Shown in pieces: positions 35,431 through 44,944 of a stretch of DNA of 64,000 nucleotides (the first letter of the stretch is position 1; the number at the start of each line of letters is the position of its first letter). Made by a program: the position numbers and the translations under genes. The DNA comes from Anaeromyxobacter dehalogenans 2CP-C (GTDB taxonomy: Bacteria; Myxococcota; Myxococcia; Myxococcales; Anaeromyxobacteraceae): NCBI RefSeq assembly GCF_000013385.1, contig NC_007760.1, forward strand, positions 744,001 to 808,000, read 5' to 3'. The notes under the pieces were generated by a model that was not told the DNA's origin, made no database searches, and saw nothing but the letters and a program-made list of their open reading frames with translations.

Positions 35431-38400
35431 CCGCGGCCGCCTCGCGGGTGCGCTCGGAGAGGCGCACCGAGACCAGCTTCGAGACGCCCGGCTCCTCCAT
35501 GGTCACCCCGTACAGCGTGTCCACCATCTCCATGGTCCGCTTGTTGTGGGTGATCAGGATGAACTGCGAGTTCTTCGACATCTCCTTCACCATCTCGTTG
35601 TAGCGGCCCACGTTCGCGTCGTCGAGCGGCGCGTCCACCTCGTCCAGCAGGCAGAACGGCGTGGGCTTGATGAGGAAGATGGCGAAGATGAGCGAGACCG
35701 CGGTGAGCGCCTTCTCGCCGCCGGAGAGCAGGTTGACGCTCTGGAGCTTCTTGCCCGGCGGCTGCGCGAAGATCTCCACGCCCTGCTCGCCGTCGCCCTC
35801 GGCGGCGGTGAGCACCAGCCCGGCGCGCCCGCCCGCGAACAGGCGCGGGAACACCTGCTGGAACTTCTCGTTCACCCGGTCGAACGTCTCCTGGAAGCGC
35901 TCGCGGCTGGCGCGGTTGATCTTGACGATGGCCGCCTTCAGGTCGGCGAGCGACCGGTCCAGGTCGGCGCGCTGCTCGCTCATGAACGCGTGGCGGCTGG
36001 ACAGCTCGTCGTACTCCTCGATGGCGGTCAGGTTGATCGCGCCCATCCGCTCGGCCTGCGCCTTCAGGTCGTCCAGCCGCTCGCGCTCGGCCTCGCCCGG
36101 CGGCTTCTCCAGGTGGAACCGGGCCACCTCCCAGCGCAGCTCGGCCTGGCAGCGCTCCCGCGTCTGCTCCTCGAGGTGCGAGAGCTCCAGCGCGTGCTCG
36201 CGCGCGGTGAGCGCCGCCTCGGCGCACGCCTGCCGCACCGTCTCGGTCCGGCCGCGCAGCTCGCGCGCCTCCGCCTCGCGGCCGCGCGACGCGGCCACCA
36301 GCGCCTCGTGCGCCGCGCGCGCGCGCGCCAGCTCCTCCCGGATCGCGGCCAGGTCCTGGCCCAGCCGGCCCAGGTCCACCCGCGTGCCCTCCAGCCGCCC
36401 ACGGAGCTCGGCGGCGCGCGCGTTCGCCTCCGAGAGCGCGGCGAACAGCCGCCCGCGCCGCTCGTCCACCTCGCGCCGGGCGTCGTCGATCCGCTTCAGG
36501 GCGGAGCCGATGCCCTCGCGCCGCTCGGCGTCGGCGGCGGCCTTCACCTTCAGGTTCATCAGCTCGGCGGAGAGCACGTCGCCGCGCGCGCGGGTGTGCT
36601 CGAGGGCCGCCACCGCCTCGCGGGCCCGCTCCTCGGCGCGCCCCTGCTCGGCCTCGGCGGTCGCCGCCGCGACCCGGTGCTCCTCCTCCTCGCGCACCAG
36701 CCCCGCGACCGCCTCCTCCAGCTGCTTCCGCTCGGCCTCGAGCTGCCCGGTGCGGTCGCCGACGCGCTCCAGCTCGGAGCCCACGCGGGCGAGGTCCTTC
36801 TCCTCCTCGACCAGCGCCAGCTCCTTCTCGCGCCCGTCCTTGTCGAGCGACTTCAGCGCGGCCTCGAGCTGGAGCAGCCGCGCCTGCAGCGTGCGGTGCC
36901 GCTCCTGCGCCAGCGAGAACTCGGCCTCGAAGCCGCGGACCGTCTCCTCCAGCTCCTGCACCTCGCGCCGCCGCTGCAGCGCGCCGTGCCCCTCGCCCTC
37001 CAGCGGGCCGCCGGTGACGACGCCGTACGGGTCGAGCACCTCGCCGTCGAGCGTGACCAGCGTCCGCTTCACCGCGCTCTGCTGCCAGATCTCCAGCGCG
37101 GAGGGGAGGTCGCGCACGATGATCGCGTCGCCGAGGAGGAAGCGGGCCACCTTCTCGTACGAGGGGTCGAACGTCACCACGTCCAGGCAGACCGCCACGA
37201 AGCCGGGCTGGCTCCGGTCGGCCTCGGTGGGATCGCTCGCGCCCGCCTCGCGCAGGCGGGCCATGGGGATGAGCGAGGCGCGCCCCTCGGCCGCCGTCTT
37301 CAGGTAGTCGATGGCCTCGACGCCCTGCGAGTGGCTCTCGACGATGACGTACTGGAGCCGCTCGCCCAGCACCGCCTCGATGGCGTTCTCGTACTCCTCC
37401 GGCGCGGACACCACGTCGGCGACCAGCCCGAAGATGCCGTGGTCGCGCGCCTCGTCCTGGCCGGCCCGGGTCATCAGGCTGCGCACGCCGCGGCCGTAGC
37501 CCTCGTAGTTGCGGACGATCTCGAGGAGGCTCTGCAGGCGCGAGCGCTTCTCCGCCAGCTCCTCGCGCAGCGTGATGAGCTTCGCCTCGTTCTGGATGAA
37601 CTCGGCGCGGGTGCGCTCGAGCAGCTCCTCCTGCGCGCCGCGCTGCTCGTCCAGGCGCAGCTTGAGCTGGCGGGTGTGGCCCAGCTTCTCCACGTGGCGC
37701 GCGCGCGCCTCGTCGAGCTGGCCGGCGCGCTTCGCCAGGTCGTCGGCCTCGGCGCGGTTGCGCTCGATGCGGCCGCGCAGGTCGAGCCGCTGGCGCTCGA
37801 TCTGCGCGAGCTGGCTGCGGTGCGAGGTGGCCTCGGACGCCGCGGCGGCGGCGGCGGCGCGCGACCGGTCGGCCTCGCCCTGCAGCGCGCCCTGCTCGCG
37901 GCCCGCCTCGCGCAGCGCGGCCTCGGCCTCGCCCAGCCGGCCCTCGTCGGTCGTGACCAGCGACTGCAGGTCGTCGCGCTGCCGGAGCAGCGTCTCCCGC
38001 TCCGCCGCGAGCGCCTCGGCCTGGTCCTTCAGCGCCTCCACCTCGGCCGCCTGCGCCCGGGTGCGCTCGGCGATCTGGTCGAGCTCGCGGGCCGCCGCCT
38101 CCACCGAGACCTCGGAGACGCGCGCGGCGCTCTCCAGCGCGTGCTCGCGGGTCCCCAGGTCGGCGAGGCGCGCCTCGCTCTCGCCGGTGAGCGCGCGGTC
38201 CTGCTCCAGCGCGCCGTCCAGCTCGGCGAGCCGGGCCGTCAGCTCGGCCTCCTCGGCCTTCAGCGTCGCCTGCCGCTCCTCGGCGGCGCGGCGCGTGGCG
38301 GTCAGCTCCAGGTAGCGGGCGGCGGCCGTGCGCAGCTCGAGCTCCCGGACCTGCGCGCGCAGCGCCTTGTACTTCTCCGCCTTGCGCGCCTGGCGGTTGA

Positions 38401-39025
38401 GCGACTCGAGCTGCTTGCCCAGCTCCTGCACGATGTCGGCGACGCGCAGCAGGTTCTGCTGCGTGGCCTCCATCTTCCGCTCGGCCGCCTCGCGGCGCTT
38501 CTTGTACTTCGTGATGCCGGCCGCCTCCTCGATGATGGCGCGCCGGTCCTCGGGGCGGGCGGAGACGATCTGGCCGATGCGGCCCTGCTCGATGATCGAG
38601 TAGGCGGTGCGCCCCACGCCCGAGCCGAAGAAGATGTCGTTCACGTCCAGCAGGCGGGCCTGGACGCCGTTCACCAGGTACTCGGACTCGCCGGTGCGGA
38701 ACAGCCGGCGGCCGACGGTGATCTCCCCGAAGCCCTGGTACTGCGGCGGCAGCTCGCTGGGCCGGTCGTTGACGAAGGTGAGCATCACCTCCGCCATGGA
38801 GAGCGGGGGCTTCGACTCCGACCCGTTGAAGATCACGTCCTCCATCGAGCGGCCGCGCAGGTGGCGCGCGGACTGCTCGCCGAGGACCCACCGGATCGAG
38901 TCGGCCACGTTGGACTTGCCGCAGCCGTTCGGGCCGACGACGCCGGTCACCCCGTCGTCGAACGCGACGACGGTCTTGTCCATGAAGGACTTGAACCCGA
39001 CGATGTCCAGGCGGCGGATGCGCAT
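35426..39025 (-). CDS. smc: Chromosome segregation SMC ATPase
   Basis: 1199 residues, the usual size for bacterial SMC. Walker A GPNGCGKS (31-38), then the long coiled-coil arms with a hinge in the middle (around residues 505-680, VRNYEGYGRGVRSLM onward), and the C-terminal head with signature LLSGGEKALTAVSLIFAIF and Walker B FCLLDEVDAPLDD. It entraps and organises the chromosome with ScpA/ScpB, which are not in the window. The start is placed at ATG 39025 (MRIRRLDIVGFKSF), the family N-terminus. An in-frame GTG/ATG-type start six codons upstream is less likely. Confidence 0.96.
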   Translation of the reverse strand: MRIRRLDIVGFKSFMDKTVVAFDDGVTGVVGPNGCGKSNVADSIRWVLGEQSARHLRGRSMEDVIFNGSESKPPLSMAEVMLTFVNDRPSELPPQYQGFGEITVGRRLFRTGESEYLVNGVQARLLDVNDIFFGSGVGRTAYSIIEQGRIGQIVSARPEDRRAIIEEAAGITKYKKRREAAERKMEATQQNLLRVADIVQELGKQLESLNRQARKAEKYKALRAQVRELELRTAAARYLELTATRRAAEERQATLKAEEAELTARLAELDGALEQDRALTGESEARLADLGTREHALESAARVSEVSVEAAARELDQIAERTRAQAAEVEALKDQAEALAAERETLLRQRDDLQSLVTTDEGRLGEAEAALREAGREQGALQGEADRSRAAAAAAASEATSHRSQLAQIERQRLDLRGRIERNRAEADDLAKRAGQLDEARARHVEKLGHTRQLKLRLDEQRGAQEELLERTRAEFIQNEAKLITLREELAEKRSRLQSLLEIVRNYEGYGRGVRSLMTRAGQDEARDHGIFGLVADVVSAPEEYENAIEAVLGERLQYVIVESHSQGVEAIDYLKTAAEGRASLIPMARLREAGASDPTEADRSQPGFVAVCLDVVTFDPSYEKVARFLLGDAIIVRDLPSALEIWQQSAVKRTLVTLDGEVLDPYGVVTGGPLEGEGHGALQRRREVQELEETVRGFEAEFSLAQERHRTLQARLLQLEAALKSLDKDGREKELALVEEEKDLARVGSELERVGDRTGQLEAERKQLEEAVAGLVREEEEHRVAAATAEAEQGRAEERAREAVAALEHTRARGDVLSAELMNLKVKAAADAERREGIGSALKRIDDARREVDERRGRLFAALSEANARAAELRGRLEGTRVDLGRLGQDLAAIREELARARAAHEALVAASRGREAEARELRGRTETVRQACAEAALTAREHALELSHLEEQTRERCQAELRWEVARFHLEKPPGEAERERLDDLKAQAERMGAINLTAIEEYDELSSRHAFMSEQRADLDRSLADLKAAIVKINRASRERFQETFDRVNEKFQQVFPRLFAGGRAGLVLTAAEGDGEQGVEIFAQPPGKKLQSVNLLSGGEKALTAVSLIFAIFLIKPTPFCLLDEVDAPLDDANVGRYNEMVKEMSKNSQFILITHNKRTMEMVDTLYGVTMEEPGVSKLVSVRLSERTREAAAA

Positions 39026-39128
39026 GGCCAGACGCGATATCACGACCCCATGGGCGAGTTCAAGCGAAGCCCTTGATCAATGGGGGGTTTTCACCGACCG
39101 GCGGCTCCGGGCACGGAGGCCTGCGCCG

Positions 39129-39145
39129 GTTTCCCATGGGGAAAC
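39129..39145. repeat. Palindrome in the smc/MCP divergent region
   Basis: GTTTCCC and GGGAAAC arms with ATG between, a perfect 7-base inverted repeat in the 200-base gap between divergent smc and the chemoreceptor gene. It could be a regulator-binding site for either gene. Confidence 0.4.
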
Positions 39146-39201
39146 GCGACGTTGCGTTGCCTGACGTGTATGGCCGCCCGGGGGCAGCGCCGGCGCGCGC
39201 C

Positions 39202-39220
39202 CCCGGGATAGACTCCCGGG
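39202..39220 (+). promoter_or_regulatory. Candidate -10 inside a palindrome just before the chemoreceptor gene
   Basis: TAGACT (39209-39214) would place transcription start near 39221, four bases before the ATG at 39225. The hexamer overlaps a palindrome, CCCGGGA (39202-39208) and TCCCGGG (39214-39220). No -35 is visible and no ribosome binding site precedes the ATG. Confidence 0.35.
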
Positions 39221-39224
39221 CCAC

Positions 39225-41708
39225 ATGCGCTTCGGCTGGCGGCTGGTCCGGAACGTCGCGTCGATGATCCTCCTCGGCACGGCGGTGGGGTGGTGGGTGA
39301 CGCAGGCGTTCCCGCTCTCCGCGCCCGAGCGCGAGGCGCTGCGGCTCGCGCTCGTGGCGAGCGTGGTGCTGGAGTGGGTGGCCGCGGGCGGGGCGGTCTG
39401 GATGCTCTCGCGGCCGCTGCGCGCCGCCGACGACGCGCACCGCCGCACCGGCGCCATCCCGACGCCGCTCGCGCTCCGGGCGGCCGCCACCGGGCACCGG
39501 CTCCCGGCCTACACCGCCGCGGTGGTGCTCGCCGCGGGCGTGCTCGCCACGGTCGTCCTCACCGCCATCGCGCGCGCGCGCGGCGTCCCGCTCGACGTCG
39601 GCCTGGCCGGCGCCGCGGTGGGCTTCGCCAGCGCGTCGCTCGCGGCGATGCTCTGCTACGCGCTCGCCGGCACCGCCGCCGGCGAGGTGTTCGAGCGGCT
39701 CGGCCCCGACGCCGAGGTGGCGGTCCAGGGCACGGTGCGCGGGAAGATCGTGATCCTCGCGCTCGGGCTCATCACCATCTGCGTGCTGCTCTTCGCCGCC
39801 ACCGGGTACGTCCGCTACCGCGGCGACATCGACCGCGAGTACGTCGCGACCGCCGCCCACGCGCAGGAGAGCGCGGTGGCCTCCGGCGCGGGCGCGACCG
39901 ACGCGGAGCTCGCCGAGCACCTGTGGCTCGTGACCGGCACGCCCTCGGCCGTGCTCAGCCCCGGCGGCGCGGTGGTGGCGCGCTTCGGCGCGGGCCGGAT
40001 CCCGTTCGAGGGCGCGGCCAGCGCCGCGCCGGGCGCGCTGCGGGTCGAGGGCGGCTGGCTCGTGTCGCGCGCCACCGCCTCGGGCGGCCGCGTGGTCTCG
40101 TGGCTCCCGGAGGAGCCGGTGCGCGCGCGCCGGCGCGCGTTCTGGGGCGCGCTCTCCGTCAGCGCGCTGGTGGTCTACGCGGCCACGGCGCTGCTCGCCT
40201 GGCTCGCCGCGAGCGCCATCACGCTCCCGTTCCGCACGCTCGGCCGCGCCGCCGACCGCATCGCCTCGGGCGACCTCGCCGCCAGCCCGCCCTCCGTCTC
40301 GCGCGACGAGATGGGCCAGCTCGCCGCCGACTTCCGGCGCATGGCGCAGGGGCTGAAGGCGCTGGTGGTGGACGTCCAGTCGGCGAGCGAGGGCGTGTCG
40401 GCGGGCGCGCGCGAGGCCGGCGCCATCGGCGAGCGGGTGCGGGCCGGCGCGCTCGACCAGCACGCCGGGGCGGTGGCGGCCCAGGGCGCGGTGGAGGCGA
40501 TGGAGGGGTCGATCGCGCTGGTGGCGCGCGGGGTCGGCGGGCTGTCGGAGTACGTCTCCGCGACCACGCAGCAGGTGGGCGAGATGGCCTCCGGGCTGGA
40601 CGAGGTGCGGCGCAAGGGGGCCGAGCTGGAGCGCGCCATGGCCGTCGCGCTGCGCGACGTGGAGTCGCTCGCGCACGCGGGCCGCGACGCGGACGCGACG
40701 CTGGCCGAGCTGGAGCAGCACGCCGGCCACGCCACCGGGACGCTCTCGGCGGTGCGGTCGTCCATTGGGACGCTGGAGCGCGCCGCGGAGGAGAGCGAGC
40801 GGACCGCCGGGATGGTGGCCGACGTGGCCGAGCGGGCCGGCGGGGTGGTGGAGGAGACGGTGCACGGGATCGAGGCGCTGCGCGCGGCCGTCGCCGACGC
40901 GCACCGCCGCGTGGCCGTGCTGGGCCGGCGCTCCGACGACATCGACCAGGTGGTGGACTTCATCTCCGAGGTGGCCGGCCGCACCAGCCTGCTCTCGCTG
41001 AACGCCTCCATCATCGCCTCGCAGGCGGGCGAGCACGGCAAGGGCTTCGCGGTGGTGGCCGAGCAGATCCGCGAGCTGGCGGCGCAGATCGCCCGCTCGA
41101 CCACCTCCATCGGCGACATCGTCCGCGCGGTGCGCGACGACGTGGAGGGCACGGCCGCGCTCATCGACCGCGGCGACGCGCTCGCGGGCGAGGGCGTGCA
41201 GCTGGCCCGCAACTCGCTCGAGGCGCTCGGCGAGATCCGCCGCTCCACCGCGCAGGGGCGCGAGACCGCCGCGGCGATCCGGGCCGCGGTCGGCTCGCAC
41301 GCGCAGTCCACGCACGAGGTCTCGCTGCTGGTGGAGTCGGTGGCGGAGGGCTCCCGCGCGGTCGCGGCCGCGGTGCAGCTGGTGGGCCGCAGCTCGGCGG
41401 GCGTGAACACCGCGTCGCGCAGCGTGAACGCCATGGCCGACCAGGTGGCCCGCGCGCTGGAGGATCAGTCGGCGCGGGGGCGGCAGCAGCTGGAGAGCCT
41501 GGGCCGGGTGGAGCGCATGCTCGCGGAGATCGGGCGGGCGGTGGAGCGCCACAACGCGGCCACGCGCCGGGTCCGCGAGGGGTTGCGGGCGCTCTCGCAG
41601 ACGGCCGGCGAGCACGAGCGCGCCGTCGAGGGGCTGTCCGGCCTCGCCGAGCGGCTCGGCTCCCGCTCGCGCGCGCTGGCCGAGCGGGTGGGGCGGTTCA
41701 AGGTGTAG
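39225..41708 (+). CDS. Methyl-accepting chemotaxis-type receptor
   Basis: 827 residues. The N-terminal part has several transmembrane helices (MILLGTAVGWWVTQAF; LALVASVVLEWVAAGGAVW; AAVVLAAGVLATVVLTAIA; VGFASASLAAMLCYALAG; VILALGLITICVLLFAATG), a periplasmic segment (about 205-305), another helix (LVVYAATALLAWLAASAI) and a HAMP domain (to about 385). The long coiled signalling domain has its hairpin tip at RTSLLSLNASIIASQAGE followed by GKGFAVVAEQIRELA. The tip is recognisable but departs from the common NLLALNAAIEAARAGE. It is monocistronic with no che genes alongside, so its pathway is not clear. Confidence 0.92.
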   Translation: MRFGWRLVRNVASMILLGTAVGWWVTQAFPLSAPEREALRLALVASVVLEWVAAGGAVWMLSRPLRAADDAHRRTGAIPTPLALRAAATGHRLPAYTAAVVLAAGVLATVVLTAIARARGVPLDVGLAGAAVGFASASLAAMLCYALAGTAAGEVFERLGPDAEVAVQGTVRGKIVILALGLITICVLLFAATGYVRYRGDIDREYVATAAHAQESAVASGAGATDAELAEHLWLVTGTPSAVLSPGGAVVARFGAGRIPFEGAASAAPGALRVEGGWLVSRATASGGRVVSWLPEEPVRARRRAFWGALSVSALVVYAATALLAWLAASAITLPFRTLGRAADRIASGDLAASPPSVSRDEMGQLAADFRRMAQGLKALVVDVQSASEGVSAGAREAGAIGERVRAGALDQHAGAVAAQGAVEAMEGSIALVARGVGGLSEYVSATTQQVGEMASGLDEVRRKGAELERAMAVALRDVESLAHAGRDADATLAELEQHAGHATGTLSAVRSSIGTLERAAEESERTAGMVADVAERAGGVVEETVHGIEALRAAVADAHRRVAVLGRRSDDIDQVVDFISEVAGRTSLLSLNASIIASQAGEHGKGFAVVAEQIRELAAQIARSTTSIGDIVRAVRDDVEGTAALIDRGDALAGEGVQLARNSLEALGEIRRSTAQGRETAAAIRAAVGSHAQSTHEVSLLVESVAEGSRAVAAAVQLVGRSSAGVNTASRSVNAMADQVARALEDQSARGRQQLESLGRVERMLAEIGRAVERHNAATRRVREGLRALSQTAGEHERAVEGLSGLAERLGSRSRALAERVGRFKV

Positions 41709-41729
41709 GGAGGCGGGCGGTCCGCCCCG

Positions 41730-42743
41730 CTACTCCTCGCCGCCGCCGCCCCTCGCCGGCAGGCCCTGGCCGGGCGTCAGCACGATGCGCGGGTGGCCCA
41801 GCGTGCCCACCACCTGGAGCCGGTAGGCACCGTCCGGCGTGCGCGCCGAGGCGAGGGCCGCCTCCACGATGGGCCGCAGGCCCGCGGTCGCGCTCGCGCC
41901 CCAGAAGGCGGGCTGGATGCGCACCGTCGCCTTGCCGAACACCGCCGCGTGCTCGAGCCGCGGCCCGAGGGTCACGGCCAGGCCGTCGGTGGCGAGCTCC
42001 ACGTCGCCGCCCTTCGCCTCGAGCCGCTCCACCGCCGCCTTGCCGCCCTCCAGCTTCACGCTGGCGGCGATCTCGCCCAGGCCGACGCGCGGGAGGCGCA
42101 GCCCGGTGGCCATGCCGGGGATGGGGAGCTGGCCCCCGGCCACGCCGGCGCGGGCCACCGCCAGCTCCATGTGGCCGGTGGGCCGGCCCGCCGGCGCCTC
42201 CGGTACGGTGACGTCCACCGAGCCGGAGACCGAGCCCTGCAGGTCCATGCCGGTGGCGACCTTCAGCGGGACGGCGCGGGCCAGGTCGAGCCCCTCGAGC
42301 GCCAGGACCGTGCGCCGCTCGGCGCCGTTCAGCGCCGTGCTGCCGCGCACCCGGCCCTCGTAGACCAGCGCGTCCACGTCCATCACCTGCCGGCCCATGA
42401 GCAGCGGCAGCAGCCTCAGCGAGGCGCTCACCCGATCGATGGCGAGCTGGTGCGAGGCGTGGTCCTCGAGCCGCACCCCCTCCGCCGTCACGCCGAGCAG
42501 GCCGCCCGGGCCGAGGTCGTCGGCCTCGAACTGCCAGCCGCGCGCGCCCGCCTCGAGGATCAGCCGCTCGCGGACCGCCTCCGAGGGGAAGGTCCCGCGG
42601 AGCGCCACCGCGAACGCGAGCAGCGCGAACGCGGCGTAGCCGGCGCGCGGGCGCCACACGTTCCAGTCCACCCGCGACATGCCCGGGAGGCGCGCCAGCC
42701 ACGGCATGGAGGGGAGCCGGATCCGTCCGAGGTCGAGCTTCAT
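41730..42743 (-). CDS. gspN: Type II secretion system protein GspN
   Basis: 337 residues, one transmembrane helix (YAAFALLAFAVALRGTF) and a periplasmic domain with AsmA/GspN-like beta strands (GVRLEDHASHQLAIDRVSAS; DLQGSVSGSVDVTVPE). GspN is an accessory inner-membrane T2SS protein that is absent from many systems. It is the last gene of the operon, three bases after gspM, and ends 21 bases from the convergent chemoreceptor gene. Confidence 0.85.
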   Translation of the reverse strand: MKLDLGRIRLPSMPWLARLPGMSRVDWNVWRPRAGYAAFALLAFAVALRGTFPSEAVRERLILEAGARGWQFEADDLGPGGLLGVTAEGVRLEDHASHQLAIDRVSASLRLLPLLMGRQVMDVDALVYEGRVRGSTALNGAERRTVLALEGLDLARAVPLKVATGMDLQGSVSGSVDVTVPEAPAGRPTGHMELAVARAGVAGGQLPIPGMATGLRLPRVGLGEIAASVKLEGGKAAVERLEAKGGDVELATDGLAVTLGPRLEHAAVFGKATVRIQPAFWGASATAGLRPIVEAALASARTPDGAYRLQVVGTLGHPRIVLTPGQGLPARGGGGEE

Positions 42744-42746
42744 CGA

Positions 42747-43304
42747 TCAGGCCTTGAGCTGGTAGGTGGAGACCACCACGGTCGCGTCCACGAGCGCGGG
42801 GTCGTCGGTGCGCGTGGTGACGCGGACGCGGCGCACCTTCACCACGCCGGGGCCGCGCTCGAGCGTCTGCATCAGCCGGGCGAGCCGGCCCAGGTCCACG
42901 CGCGCGATGCTGACCTCCACCGCCTCCTCGTGCAGGCCCTCGAGGTCGCCCGGCGTGGTGGTGGGACGGAGATCGGTGACCTCGACGCCGAGCGCCGTGC
43001 CGGCCTGCGAGATGTGGCTGAGCAGCTGCACCGGCGGCCCCTTCAGCCGCGACTCGATGGCCTGCCGCTCCGCCTGCCGGCGCCGGTAGCCCTCGGCCAG
43101 CTTGCCGACCTGCGAGAGGACCTTGGTCTTGTCCTCGATGCGCGCCTCGCGCGCGGAGATGCCGCGGCTGATGGAGAGCGACACCAGCCAGATCGCGAAC
43201 AGCGCCACGCCCAGGGCCGCGACCGTGACGAGCACCCGCTCGCGCGGCGCGAGCTTCGCCATCCAGGCCGCCACGTCCGAGCGCAGCTTGCGGAGGAAGT
43301 CCAT
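42747..43304 (-). CDS. gspM: Type II secretion system protein GspM
   Basis: 185 residues. A short cytoplasmic N-terminus, one transmembrane helix (VLVTVAALGVALFAIWLVSL), a helical stalk, and a ferredoxin-like periplasmic domain with strands VEVTDLRPTT and EAVEVSIARVDLGRL. GspM partners with GspL in the inner-membrane platform. It lies between gspL and gspN with gaps of one and three bases. Confidence 0.88.
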   Translation of the reverse strand: MDFLRKLRSDVAAWMAKLAPRERVLVTVAALGVALFAIWLVSLSISRGISAREARIEDKTKVLSQVGKLAEGYRRRQAERQAIESRLKGPPVQLLSHISQAGTALGVEVTDLRPTTTPGDLEGLHEEAVEVSIARVDLGRLARLMQTLERGPGVVKVRRVRVTTRTDDPALVDATVVVSTYQLKA

Positions 43305-43305
43305 C

Positions 43306-44940
43306 TCAGCCCCTCTCGCCCGCGTCGCGCGGGCCGGACTCGAGGCAGGTCAGCCCGGAGTCGATGGAGAACTCGAACTTGCCGTCGGAGGCGCGCTTGC
43401 GGGCGCTGCCGGAGCGGGCGTCGCCGAAGCAGCGCGAGCCGCGCAGCCCCTCGACGACCTTGTCCACGCTCTCGGCGCCGTCGGTGGTGCCCTCCAGGTG
43501 CAGCTTGTCGCGGGTGATCTCGATGCGGTCGAACCGCACCGGGACCTCCGCCGGCACCTTGTCGGCCAGCTCGGCCAGCACGTCCACGGCCGAGACCCGC
43601 GGCAGCGCCGCCGCCGCGGTGCCGCGCCCGCGCAGGATCGCCTGCGCCTCCTCGAAGTTCGCGTAGCAGCGGCCCAGGATCTTCTGCTCCGCGTCGCAGA
43701 GCGCCCGGTCGAGGGACGCCTCCTGGCGCGAGAGCGCGAACACCTTCACCCCGGCGCTCACCACCGCCAGCACCAGGATGGCCGCCGCGTACAGGCCGAG
43801 CCGCGCCAGCTTGCCCTTGAGGTGCTCGAAGTCGCGGGTGTACGCGAGCTCGCCGCGGCGCAGGTTCAGGCGCGGCGCGCGCGCCCCCTGGTGGCCGCGG
43901 AGCGCGAGCGCCAGCGCCAGCGCCAGCCCCGGGGCGCGGTCGGCGGGGACCGAGGCCGCGGCCGGCCCGGCCAGCGCCAGCGGCACCACCGGGCCGTCCA
44001 CGTCCGGCGCGAGCAGCTCCGGGAGGCCCGGCAGCGCGGCCAGCTCGCCCGCCAGCGCGAGGCGCTCCAGGCGCCGCGGCCCCACCCGCGCCTGCCAGGC
44101 GCGCAGCGTGGCGCGCACCTCGCGCACGAGCGGCTGCAGCGCCGCGGAGAGCGCCGCCGAGGCCCGCGGGTCCCGCGCCTTCGCCGCCAGCTCCGGCGGC
44201 GGCGGGGGGCCGCCCAGCTCGCCGGCGAGGAGCGCGCCCGCGTCCGCCTCGGCGATCCCGAGCGCCCGCGCCAGCGCGCGCGCCAGGTGCGCGCCGCCGA
44301 ACGCGAACGTCCGGGCCGCCTCGCAGGCGCCGGCCACGGTGACGCACAGGCTGGTGCGCTCGGCGCCGACGTCGAGCACGCCCTCCGCCGGCGCGGGTCC
44401 CCCGGCCGGCGCCGGGAGCGGCTCCACCGCCCCGCCCGCCAGCAGCGCCGCGTAGGCGGGGCCGGCGGGGATCACCGCGCGCGGGTCGAGGCCGCCGTGG
44501 CCGAGCGCGGCGAGCAGCGCGCCCAGCTCCTCCTTGCGCACCACGCCCACCAGCAGGTCGGTCTTGCCGTCGCGCACGCCGAGCGGCTGCCAGTCCCACG
44601 CGACCGACGCGAGGTCGAAGGGGATCTGCCCCTCCACCTCGAACCCGATGGTCTGCTCGATGCGGCGCGCGTCGGTGAACGGGAGCGTCACCACGTTCGA
44701 GGAGACGGACGAGCCGGGGAACCCCACCACCGACTCGTCCACCCGCCACCCGCGCTCCTCCAGCAGCTGGTGGACGGCGGCCGCCTGCCGCGCCAGCAGC
44801 GGCGGCGCGTCGTCGCCCTCCGCTGCGGGGAGCGGCGCGCTGGCGGCCCCGAGCACGGCGTAGCCGCGGTAGGTGCTCTCCAGGAGCACGGCCTTCACCG
44901 CGTGCGCGCCCAGGTCGAGGCCGAGGATGTGCTGGGCCAT
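43306..44940 (-). CDS. gspL: Type II secretion system protein GspL (PilM/GspL actin-like cytoplasmic domain)
   Basis: 544 residues. The N-terminal two thirds is the actin-like cytoplasmic domain (HILGLDLGAHAVKAVLLEST and LDVGAERTSLCVTVAG), which binds GspE. One transmembrane helix follows (LGLYAAAILVLAVVSAGVKVFAL, about 372-393), then a periplasmic ferredoxin-like domain (PVRFDRIEITRDKLHLEGTT). It docks the ATPase to the membrane platform. The N-terminal domain retains a PilM-like nucleotide-binding pattern. Confidence 0.88.
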   Translation of the reverse strand: MAQHILGLDLGAHAVKAVLLESTYRGYAVLGAASAPLPAAEGDDAPPLLARQAAAVHQLLEERGWRVDESVVGFPGSSVSSNVVTLPFTDARRIEQTIGFEVEGQIPFDLASVAWDWQPLGVRDGKTDLLVGVVRKEELGALLAALGHGGLDPRAVIPAGPAYAALLAGGAVEPLPAPAGGPAPAEGVLDVGAERTSLCVTVAGACEAARTFAFGGAHLARALARALGIAEADAGALLAGELGGPPPPPELAAKARDPRASAALSAALQPLVREVRATLRAWQARVGPRRLERLALAGELAALPGLPELLAPDVDGPVVPLALAGPAAASVPADRAPGLALALALALRGHQGARAPRLNLRRGELAYTRDFEHLKGKLARLGLYAAAILVLAVVSAGVKVFALSRQEASLDRALCDAEQKILGRCYANFEEAQAILRGRGTAAAALPRVSAVDVLAELADKVPAEVPVRFDRIEITRDKLHLEGTTDGAESVDKVVEGLRGSRCFGDARSGSARKRASDGKFEFSIDSGLTCLESGPRDAGERG

Positions 44941-44944
44941 GGCT

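Noticed and set aside
33881-39076. A 1731-residue plus-strand open frame opposite ftsY and smc
   Set aside because: It covers two firm minus-strand genes; its composition is dominated by Leu/Arg/Ala/Gly/His and has no family motif.
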